This document shows positions 24,481 to 36,300 of a stretch of DNA of 64,000 nt, in pieces. The first letter of the stretch is position 1. Each line of letters opens with the position of its first letter. The notes under the pieces are model-generated. The model was not told the origin of the DNA and made no database searches. It saw only the letters and a program-made list of their open reading frames with translations. The DNA lies in contig JBJCIZ010000239.1 in the NCBI GenBank assembly GCA_051294375.1, positions 4,593,834-4,657,833 on the forward strand, read 5' to 3'. Position numbers and translations under genes: made by a program. This DNA comes from Paraspadella gotoi (Eukaryota > Chaetognatha).

Positions 24481-24836
24481 CGTTCGAATCTTTTTTTCAA
24501 AATGGANNNNNNNNNNNNNNNNNNNNNNNNNCTTAATGTTTCTATTTCCAACGGACTAAATAGCAATACTATATTGGTCATTATTTAAATCAGAATATAA
24601 ATAAAGTAAAAATGATATTTTTAACCAGAAAAAAAAGACGTCTCGTAATTGATTTGAAAGAATAACAAATATAATTTTTTTTTATTCGTATAATTGTCGA
24701 GAAATATAAAATAAATTAATATATTAATTCAAGTTAATGTAAATTCAATTTCAGCGTACCATATTTTTTTAATTTGATTTTTACACATTTTATTAGAAAT
24801 AGAGGTAACATGTATATTTCTCCGAGGACGACGAAC

Positions 24837-24838
<2 letters not shown>

Positions 24839-24896
<58 letters not shown>

Positions 24897-25060
24897 CAGA
24901 GAGAGAGAGAGGAGAGAGAGAAAGAGTAGAGCACCTTTTTCGGTTGTCAGTAGATAAGCCAATTTTTTGTATTTTCGTTATAAATTATTTTTGAAACAAA
25001 AATTAAAAAACAAACAAACCACAGATATGTGATAGATTTACGAAGAGAAGGTAGAGAAGA

Positions 25061-25152
<92 letters not shown>
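24839..25152. repeat. (GA)n microsatellites
   Basis: GA runs at 24839-24892 and 25055-25152. Sequence to 26.8 kb is purine-rich or AT-rich without a supportable gene, apart from the inverted-repeat element at 26064. Confidence 0.9.
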
Positions 25153-25154
<2 letters not shown>

Positions 25155-26063
25155 GGTCGGCATCGATTTCCTGTCACTGGTGGTTCGGTGTTGCCGTTGT
25201 CATTATGTGTCGACGACGACGACGAAGACGACGACGACGACGACAACGATGATGATGATGATGATACGGTTGTCTTTTGTAGTCGCCGTCAGTTGGCGCT
25301 GCAGCTGTATTGGTCAGCGCCGCAACGGGGGTCCGCAAACGGAATTCGGCACCGCGAGAGATTAACGGAGCTGGGCGTCGCTAGAAGAGAAGGGTTGATG
25401 AGAAGGTTTCAACGTCGACCGCTAGGAGGAGGGGGCGCAGCCGACCGTCGATGAGAAGTTTGATCTGCGGAAGAGAGAGAGAATGGGGAAGGGAAATTAT
25501 TTGAAGATAAGTTTTGTGATTAAACATTGTGATTAAACTTTCTTTCGTTGTGTGTTCAAATATTGAAGATAAGTTGAAAAATAGAGAGGAAAAGTAGGGA
25601 AGAAGAGTTGAAAAATAGAAAAAAAATTGAAATTGAAGAATATTTGAATAAAAGAAAGGAAATATATGTAGAGAAGAAAAGTTGGGAAATGGAAACTGAA
25701 TTTAAAAAAAGGAAAGTTAAAAAAATAAAGAGGGAATGTAGAAAAGAAAAGTTAAAAAAATAGAAAGAAAATGCGTAAACGAGAAGAAAGGAAAATTACA
25801 ATAACTAAAAAAAATATGGAAATAAGAAAATGTATCCAAGAAACAAAGAAGAAAAAATATAATAAGGACATTATTTAATAAAAAATAAGCAAAAAAAAAA
25901 ATAGCGAAGAAAAAAATATCGAGTTAGTATAGATAGGAAAGACGGAGAAACAGAGTCGAAGGAAATAAACAATACAATCGAGCGAAAGACAAAAAAAAAA
26001 AGAAAAAAAAAGAAAAAAGAAAAAAGAAAAAGAAAAAAAACATTTTCTATATCGTTTTCTTTT

Positions 26064-26294
26064 GGCCTTATTTTCCGAGAACGCCCCGTTTTATCTTAAA
26101 TTAAAAAGATCAATTTTTAATGATTAAAGAATAGGTTGAAGGCTAAGGTTAGAGATTGGGTTAAGGATTAAGGTTAGGGACTTGGTTAGTGATTACGGTT
26201 AGGGGGTTTGGGTTTAAGATAAATTAAGATTAAGTTAAATATTATGGATAAAAATAAAGGAACAAAAAGTCGGGCGCTCTGAGAAAAGAGAGCC
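26064..26294. mobile_element. Short inverted-repeat element copy with near-identical flanks
   Basis: The left end GGCCTTATTTTCCGAGAACG and inverted right end GGCTCTCTTTTCTCAGAGCG match the family. GTTTTCTT (26054) and GTTTTCTC (26295) flank it, an 8-bp target-site candidate with two extra T bases on the left. The core carries GGTTAGGGACTTGG-like repeats. Confidence 0.6.
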
Positions 26295-26679
26295 GTTTTC
26301 TCGATGTAAAATATTATTTTTTCTTTTTCTTCCTTTTCTGTCAGATAAGATTTACTTTACTTGAGATTTCTGGCTGCATGATTTTGTTTTTTAGGGATAT
26401 TCTTTGCAGAAGAGTTTTTTTTACGTATTGCGTTTTGCTTGTATTTAATATTTTATAGATTGATTGGTGAGGAGATTAAACACCGTTTTTAGGGATTTAT
26501 AAATTGATTGATTAAAGTTGTTTGATTAGGCCACTAATTTATTTATCAATTGACAGATTGATTGATTGATCGAATGGTCGATTGAAAATGACTTTTTAAG
26601 CGATAAATTCATAGGATTACTTCAAAATTTCCTAGGATTACTTCAAAATTTTGATTTAATTGAATAAAAAATTCATTAA

Positions 26680-26828
26680 TTGATTGATTGATAGATTCCC
26701 TGATTGATTTTGGTATTGATCGATCGGGTAATCGTTTGGATAATTGATTGATTGATTGATTGATGATGATTGATTGATCGATTGATTGATGTCTATCTTG
26801 TCCTAGCCCTTTAGACGAATCTCCCATC

Positions 26829-26892
<64 letters not shown>
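26680..26892. repeat. (ATTG)n and (CT)n tract after the EGFLAM-like stop
   Basis: ATTGATTG repeats to about 26790, then (CT)n at 26840-26892, in what would be the 3' UTR or downstream flank of the EGFLAM-like gene. No AATAAA in an obvious context was found. Confidence 0.85.
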
Positions 26893-26895
<3 letters not shown>

Positions 26896-26917
26896 CCTCC
26901 CCCCTCCTCACCTCTTT

Positions 26918-27197
26918 TCACACTCTACACGTCTCCACGTTCCTTCCTTCCCTCGCCTCCTTCACGAGCCGCACGTGATAATCACTCCCCAGCATGGCGT
27001 GAGAGACGCAGCCGACGAATCCAGCGGCGAAGCGTCCGTGCGTCTGACGCGGAATGTCCGGCGCGCCGCCGAGGAAGAGGTCGTCGCCGGCGTCGAGGCG
27101 AACGTGCGGCGGCGGCGCCGTGGCGGTCAAGGTGGCGTAAGAGTCGACGGTGAGGGCGGCGGAGGAGAGACGACGCTTGGCGCGGACTTGGTGCCAT
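26918..27197 (-). CDS. EGFLAM-like last exon: end of LG3 and stop
   Basis: CCTACCAG|A completes Arg (NDGR|WHQVRAKRRL). The exon encodes DDLFLGGAPDIPRQTHGRFA, GFVGCVSHAMLG and ends GRNVETCRV with TGA. The final Cys pairs with GC in GFVGC in LG folds. A (CT)n microsatellite follows the stop at 26840-26892. Confidence 0.85.
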
Positions 27198-27247
27198 CTG
27201 GTAGGTTTAGAGGGGGGTGAGTGTAGGGAGGGAAGGGGAGAGAGAGA

Positions 27248-27303
<56 letters not shown>

Positions 27304-30300
27304 TATTATCAAATTCTCGTATGTACATATCCTCACAATTTCTATCAAAAAAGGTTAAGCTTTTTAAATATTTAAATAATTAAAATTTATATTAGGGATC
27401 GAGAGACGTAGAAAAAAAAAACCAAAACAAAACAAAAAAAACAAAAACAAAACAAAACAAAACGACTCGCCTTCCATCGTTCAGTTTGGTGTCGTTGAAG
27501 AGGAGCCACACTTCCCCGGCGCCGAGATTGAAGCCGAAGAGAAGGTCTCCCTCCTCGATGCCGAGATAGACAAAGTCTCCGCCCTCCCAGGGGGAAGGAA
27601 GGTGACGGGGGGTTGGATAGAGGGAGTCGGGATGGATAGGGTAGGGGAGGGTAGAGTTTGTGGGCTTCGGGTTCTGTTGTGTTTTTTTGGGGTAGGGGGG
27701 AGGTGAAGTGGGGAGGGGGGGGGAAAGGTTTGGTTGGGTTTATCTTTGATTTCGTTTCAATGCTTATAATGTTTTAGCAGGTTTTTATTGTATTATCGAT
27801 AAAGTTGATTTTTTGAACAATGGTTAATTAAACATCTGGCTCAGGTTTAGTTTCAACTTGAAGCAATCTGGGATAAAACGTATTCTTTATTAGTCACAAT
27901 TTACCAAATTAATAAACGAATAAAATCCTTATAAAGATTCTAAAGCCCTAGTCAATGAAAATTGAACCACAATAATTTAGAAATTTTTATTTCATCATGA
28001 ATAAATCATTATTTCTACTATGTTTCGATTTTTTTTTCTGTTATACAAAGACCGAATAAATTCTCACCTATCATTTAAAACTATATTTATCAACTTTAAC
28101 CAAAAAATTTAAAAAATGTAATGAATATCGATTATCAATTTACTCAAAGTACTTAAACTGTATTTAAAGGAAAATTCTCACCGACCCTGCCCACAACAAC
28201 AGCCTCCCCCACGACTGCCCCACCACTACCCACCCGTCGCCTCTCCGGCCCTACCCACAACAACAGCCTCCCCCACGACTGCCCCACCACTACCCACCCG
28301 TCGCCTCTCCGGCCCTGCCCACAATAACAGCCCCTCGGACGCCTTCGTCCGGAATCGAAGGAAAAATTCGTTGACGTCGGAATTGAGATGAGAAGAGATT
28401 TTGGAGGAAGAGAAACGAAGGAAGGATCGACCGGCGAACGAGGGAGTGAAGTCTGTGGAGACCGCGTCGCGTTCACAACCGTTGCCCTGTGAATTTTTAG
28501 GCGGGGGGAGGGAGGGAGGGAGAAGGGAGGAAAGAGGATGAGGGCAGGGTGGGAGAGAGGGAAAGAGGGTGGGAGAGGGTAAGTGGGGAGAACAGGATTT
28601 TAATTACATTTCCAGTTGTTAAAAAAAAAATTAAAAAGGAAGAAAAAATTTGATTGGTCAATCAGAAGAAAAGACGGAAAAACCAACCATTTGGACTATC
28701 AGATACATCGACTGGTCCATTTCCTGCGATGATACCATTCAGCCATATATTAAATTTCTGCGTTTAGTTAAATATTTTTTATTGTCTCAAATTTACCGGA
28801 ACAGTCTCCTGATATTAAACTATAATCATTGAGGAAAGAACCCAATGAAAAGAAAGCGAAAACACAATCGTTAACGCATAAAATGTGAATATTTTTTGGT
28901 TTTTAAAAAAAGGTTAATTTTACCATTAGGGTTCAAGGATTATAGTTGAAGTGTTTTTGGACTTTGGATTAGAGGTAATGATTACTATCTAGGATTAGGC
29001 TTTATCATTTTGAAAAAAAGTAAAAGATTTGGTTAAAAGATTAGCATTAAATAAAAAATGAGATGCTTTTGGAAAATCACGTCTATTAGTAATAGAAAAA
29101 AAAATTAAAGCGCAGAAATAGGGTCACTTTCCGAAAATAGTGCCCTTTTCCCAAATCGTCCCCCTCCCCCCCACCTTCCCTCTCCCTGTCAACCCTTTCA
29201 CTCCTCTTCCAACCTGAAAGCCCAAATCGCAGTCGCAGCCGTAGTGATCCATGAAGGGCACGCAAAGGCCGCCGTTCTGGCACGGGCCGCGATCGCAAGG
29301 ATGACCACCGCACTCGGCGATGTTGCGACCAGCGACGGCGTCTGAGAGAAGGTCGATCTCGGCGCCGTTCACCTTTTGTTTGTTTTAAGGGGAGTGTTGG
29401 GGTTGTTAAAAAGATGCGAGGGTCGGCAGGACCCTTTACTTATACGTTGATCCATTTAATTAAATAATTTGATCGTTCGTTTCATTCATTTCTTGTATTT
29501 TGATGCTAGTGCGGAGTACGATATGAAATTCCCCGAACTAATACTTAAGGGAGTGGTCTTTTCATACAATTGAAACATTCTTTGACATATTATACCACTT
29601 CATTGATAGGGAAGCCAGGTACTCTTGGAGTGAATAAACGAGACTGTGAGAGAGTCTTGATTGAAAGCTTGCAGGGACCAGCTATGTCATTATCTTGTAA
29701 GAGTGATGGAAGCCTTAAACCACCAAAGCCTGTCCAAAGTCAGGGGCAAGATAGCTTATTTATTAAATTAATGGATAATTTTTATATTGGTTGTACCAAT
29801 TTAATTTTTTTATTTCTTATATCATTTACTTTTTAATTCATTTATTAACCTATTCATTCATTCATTCATTCATTCATTCATTCATTCATTCATTCATTCA
29901 TTCATTCATTCATTGGTTCATTCATTTATTTATTCATTCTATATATTCTACATAAATTTTCCTATATTTTCAAATCATTTCTTTTTTTTCGTTTAGTAAT
30001 TCATTCATTCATTAATTCAATCATTTATTCATACCTCCTCTCATTTCATTCCCTCCCATTCCCCATTCCCCAAAACCCCACCCCCTCCTTCCAAAAAAAC
30101 CCCCCCACCTTGACCCTCTGCACGCATCCACGAAAGTGTCGGTGACTCCCCGCCCACTTGGAGACCCTCCCCATGTCGTCGGCGCCGCCGAGAAAGAGCG
30201 GCTCGTGAAGAGTGAGTTGAGTGAAGGCGCCGGGCGAGACGCCGGTGACTTCGGCGCCGCGGTCCACCCGGAGGCGCCCCTCGCGACCGGCGCGGGTGGC

Positions 30301-30479
30301 GCGGATCTAGGGAGAAGGAGGTTTGGGGGGTGTGGAAAGGGGGGGGCAGAGGGGGGAAGGGAAGGGGGAGGGTGGGATGGGGAGACAGTAAGAAGGCGGC
30401 GATGGACTCTCTCTCACTGTATGAATTCAATCTCATTTTGATTGCATCAAAAGTTCCATCCTTTTAACAATCTCTCTCG

Positions 30480-30525
<46 letters not shown>

Positions 30526-31161
30526 CAATTAACGAATGTATGAAAAAGATAAATTCAAACGAATTCAAAATTAAGTCAATCGATAAATCCAATCAATCTT
30601 ACAATTCGATCCAATCCAATTTAATCAATTCTTTATAATTCAATCAATCCAATCAATTCAATTAAGTTCAATTCAATTCAATCCAATAAATCAATCAAAT
30701 CCCTCAAATTAATCAAGTCAATCAGATCATTCCAATTCATTACAATTCAATCAATCCAATACTATTAATAAATCCAAGAATCAATCAATCAATAATTGAA
30801 TCAATTAATCAATTCAATCCAAATCAAATCAAATCAAATCACACCCAATCAAGTCCAAATCCAAATCCAAATCCAATCCATAACCAAATCAAATCAAATA
30901 TAAATCCTATCAAATCTAAATCCCACTTCAAATCCCAAATCTCAAATCCAAATTCCTAAATCAAACTCACCCTATGCCACTCGTCCATGGCGATCGGTTC
31001 CGTCGATCTCAAGACTGAGACTCCGGTCCCGAGATCGAATCTCATCTCTACGAAAGAATCGACGATAGAGAGCGAGACGAAATCTCCGCGACGATCCGAC
31101 TTGTATCCGTTGTAGAGGACGAGGCCGTCGGGCGAGCCGGGCTTGATAGGTGAGGTTCGAT

Positions 31162-31241
<80 letters not shown>

Positions 31242-33328
31242 TTACGCTTTTTAGACTGTTAATTTTTTCGATAATCACGTGACTGCGCAATAGGCCGGAA
31301 CAGGTTGAAAACTAGAAGTTCTCTCAAATAAATAATGATAAAGTGACTGTTAGAGAATATGAAATATAAAAAGAATTTTAAAAAATTATCTTATTAATAA
31401 GCGCACGGAAGCATTTAAAGATTATTTTCTTACTATATATAGTTAAAAAAATTTTTGAATTTTTTGAATTTTTTTTAATGGATTCTGATAGAGCTTTAAA
31501 AGTTAGATAAAGGTTATTAATACAATTTTTTTAATTTTTTTTTGTTTTATTGATAAAAATTTAAAAAAATAATAAAATTCAGCCAATGATGATGATGATG
31601 ATGATTTTTTTTCCGTTTTTTCTGTTTTTAACCAATTTCTTGTCAAAATTTTAAAAAATTGTAGTACTAACTTTCATTTAACTTTTCAAGCTCTATAAGA
31701 ATCCGTTCTTAAAAACTAATTTTTGTAAAAAAATTTTTTATCATTTGTTATATATTAATAAATATTTAAAAGCTTCAGTGCAACAACTCAATGAACGAAT
31801 TCAAAAAGTTGCATGAAAATCGATTTAGTAATAGAAGGAAAAAGGAATTTTTTTGAGAGAATTAAAAGTTATAAAAAGTGTTCAATTTTGGCCCGCCTTA
31901 CTGCGCAAGTGTGAAACATATAAGATAATATAATGTGTTATGCCCAAAATTACATTTCCTTTTCATAATTTTATAATTTTATAATTTTATACTTTTCATG
32001 AAGAATCCAAATATGTGAAAAACTAAGGGGTTCAGTTCCGCTTGGGCCGCCCCTGAGGTCCGCCCGTTGGAGCTCCCCTTGCTCCACTCCAGGGGGTGAG
32101 TTTTTTTGGAGGATGCCGTACTGGTTATATTTATTCATTCAATAATATGGACATAAATCTTTTTTTTTTAATCTTGCATTGTGTCGTAATGTTAAAATAA
32201 AGCATCGTGAACCAATGTTCAGACTTGTTTTTGGAAATTCCAAACATCTTGTATGCTGATTTATCTATGCCTGTTCCATCGGCGACCAATCAGGATTCGG
32301 CGATTCCAAGCCTGCGGCGATCGCCCGAGTTTGACTTTCATTTGGATGTTCATTCAAAATGATGTTCATTTTATTCAAATATTCTCGCATGACGTCGCCC
32401 GGTTTTAACCTCGAAAACCTGTTGCGTTGTTCAGCTGAATTCAGTGTCTCTTTTCATTGAATCCCAAACTGGAGCTTCAAGGTGTACAATTTTTTCAATA
32501 AAAAAAAAACAAAACAAACACAAAGTACAAAACATAGTGAAATATTAATGAAATAATGCTTTATACATACGGATTTACATAAAATATAGATTTCTTGCGT
32601 GTCCTCATATGTGTTTATTGAGTACGTAATATTGGCAATTGACATTATTTTATGAGGATCACGCAAGTATGTAGTTATTTTAATCTATTTTTAGTTGACA
32701 CAATTTTCGTTCCTTGTCGTTTGAGCGGATTAAAATGTGCGAACAACTGGGAACGAGCGAAGGTAATTGAACAAAACAAACTTTATTACTTTACAGTAAG
32801 CCTCCTCTCTGATTGGTCAATCGGAAGAAAATACTAAGGGGTTATCTTAGGCAAAGATTTTTTCTTAAATAGGTAATAGACAATTTTTTGGTTTACCTAG
32901 TAGTTAACTGAATAATTAATTGAGGAAAAGATCTTTTAAAACTAAGACATAACTGATAAATTATGATCAATTTGCTAAGATTTTAAAGGGAAAGGTTATT
33001 CTTAATAATTTGAAGCCAAATGATATTAAATATTATATTAAATATTAAATATCTATTAAATATTAAATATTGTAGTCTAATTGTATTCTATTGTAGTCTA
33101 ACTAGTGTTGTATTTCGATTTCCAGAAGACAACACAACCTCCTCCTCCAAAATGAGTTATTAGATATATAGCAAATATATTTAAAAAAATATATATATAT
33201 ATAATTAAATAATATAGTTTAAATAGTAAAGCATTACCTTCACCTGTCCTCAATCTGACCACTGTCTTTTTCTCAACTTTGTTGGAACGTTTATCTCTTC
33301 TCTTCTCTCTCTCTCTCTCTTCTCAAAT

Positions 33329-33361
<33 letters not shown>

Positions 33362-36300
33362 GACTCAATGTTTAAGAGAAAAATTTTTTCTGATTATTCA
33401 AACGCAGATGAAGGCTTATACATAAAGCCGAAACATGTCCCTATGAAAAAAATAAAAATCGTTTATAAATAAACAAATAAACTTTGTTTTTCTTTAAGTT
33501 TAAATAGTAAAACATTCATAAAATATAAAAAATATAAGATATTGAATAAGTAATTTTGCAAATTTTTATATAAATTAAAAAAAGTAACAAAATGATATTT
33601 TTCGGTATTAATTTTTAAACAAAATTTTATCAAAATATAAAACTTTAATTGCTCAACATTGAAATTCAATTAGTTTTAGCCCAAATATTTTTAATGAAAC
33701 ATAAAATAATTTTATAAAAAAAGTAATAGCCTAAAAACTATATTTGGTGTTTGGTGAATGGGGTTGGAGTTTATTATATATTTGTTTTTAATTAAAATAA
33801 ACATTTTTCAGTATTGTCAGAAATGTTTCGTTTACGTAACCTATTTTATTTTACTAAGAATTTTGTCCCTCCTCCATATTTTTAGTTTCACGTAATTTGT
33901 TTAAATTGTAAAGGTTAGGTCTCTCTCTTATTTTCTTTCAATGTATTACATATAATGATATTTTTAGTTCAAAGATTTAAATGTAACAAAACAAAGTAGC
34001 GATGAGAGAGAGAGGCAAGAATTGTAAGTCACTTCATATTTTAGCTCCGTAAAGTTAAGACGTATTATCCAAATAGAATAAAATTAAAACACTCAACTCT
34101 CTACTAATTCAGGTAAATCCGATAACAACATAGTCAGATCGATCGAACATGAAATAGCTCTCTATTACATCTGAGGGTAAAGGGTCACGCTACCGACATG
34201 GTGGCCAGCGCTGCTTCTTACCTTCTTTGCGGCCTCTTTGGGTTTTCCTGCCATGGGGTTGGTAGTTTTTGTTGGGTTTGTAAGGTTCTGGGATTTTCTT
34301 TTCTTTTCCCCGGGGGCCGGGAGTGGGGGACAGGGCGTTGGCCGTCTCCTTTCTTTCGGGCAAATTAGGTGGGTTGGGTTGGACAGGGCGTTGGCCGTCT
34401 TTCACTTCTCACCGACAAGGTTTATATGTATAAATATGTACAAATAAAATGAGGGTGAGGTAGTTCTCTCATTCCTCGATGCTTATAATATTTTATTGTT
34501 TTATTTTATTGAAATAACGAAATTTATTAATATCAAATACTAAACTTAGCAAGTGTTAAGTGATAATGTTATAATGGAAGGATAAAAGAAAATCCAATAT
34601 GTAGATTTATTGATATCGGTCAAGTTGTTTCGTTATACTTATCCAATATGTGATTTGCTTTATTTTAGGCGATATACGGAATAGTCGATACGATATAATA
34701 ATTCGATTACGATTTAACACCTCAGGCGACTACGAAAATTAATTCCGAAATATGGAGAATGTTGAAATCCCGGAGGAGGAGGGCGCGAGTAATGCCATGC
34801 CCGAGCCTCCGTTGGAGGATGCACCACAAGAGGATCAATCACTGAATGACCAAGCACAGGCTGATCAGCCACAGGTTGACCAGGCGAATGCAGATCAGGG
34901 TCTGCTGCCTGAATTGTCAACCGATGGAAATTTCATGGATGAGGGCGGACAAGCACTAATGCAATTCTTCCTAGTCGGACCATATATGATGGCCGTCAAT
35001 GTGGGGAGCCCACTGATGGAAAAAGCGTTCGTGGTGGTGGTGGACGGCCCCGGGTCGTCTATCGCGGATCCAATACGACGGGAGCATGCGCACGCGGCTG
35101 GAATCTATAGTTGCGTGCCGATCCTTTTTGAACAAATTTCTGAAAGGGTTTATGGACGCCTTGGGCGGTCAGTTATGAGCAACCGCCACCTGAGTCGGGC
35201 TCGGATGATGATGAGATGCCCGAATTGGAGAATATTCAATCAAAAACTGCATCGGACGAGCCTGCCAATGGATCGGCGAGAATGGTTGGGGATTCGAGGG
35301 TCCGGCTGTGAGCTAAATGGGAGTGATCTGACCAGCCTGAGCAATCCCGCCCTGGTACTGGGGGTAACGATCCGAGCGACCCAGACGGAAATGGCGGTGA
35401 TGGAGGAGATGATGGAGAACCGACGGCTTGGGACGCGAGCGAAGAAGCGGAGTGGGTTACGCTGCAGCAGCGAACCCTTCACGAATTATCCAGCCGAATT
35501 GAGCCAGTGACCGCTTATGCGGCGCAAATGATGTTGGCCGTTTGGTGAGGACATCGGCAACTCGCTTTCTGATTTATAGGGAGATACACGTTTCTCCTCC
35601 AAGACGAGAGGATCTTTATGTTCGACTTACTGCGAAAAGTCGAGAAAGTATGGAGGTATACTATGAGCGATTTTTATGGAAGTGCCTCCATTCCGAAAAA
35701 TTAGTCCCTTCATGGACGGGTTTCCGAGTAGAATTTTTCAGATACAGACAAGACCGTGGTTCTGCTCGTGGAACGAGATAGTCATAACTCACAGACGTGG
35801 AGGAAGATGGACCTGGGACGATGAGGCCCTCCAGCGTTGTGAGAATACACCAAGGTACGCAGGGGAGCAGCTGCAGTTGCTCCCGCACATCCAGGAGGGT
35901 GTGCGTACACACGACCGATTTAGAAGACCTCTGAGGTACAGTAGGGTGACTTTGAGTCTACCTCAGCTGTTGGAATTCTGGGATGACAAAGTGCGTTCGC
36001 CTCTGGCTGGCGACTTGATCTCCGCCACGCCGGTACGTCCTCGTCACCTGTTGATTACGTCGATGAAACGGTCGCAATGCATCGAATTGTGGAAGATTCC
36101 GCATTATGTGGATCAAGTGGAGAGGTTTAAGAAGATGGTGCCTTTCCATCTGAGAAGGTTCATCTAAGGAAACCGATTTTCGATCGACAGGTGATACGAT
36201 GTTAATTCATGTGAGGCGAAACAACTTGACAGGATGTATTTCTAGTTTGTTTTATTTATATAGTTTTTTATAAAGATATATATATATTTTTTGGTATATA

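Noticed and set aside
28153-28476. Single open frame covering the LG3 exon and the 65-bp repeats
   Set aside because: It is in a different frame from the laminin-G sequence; the correct frame stops within the repeats, which supports a donor at 28297.
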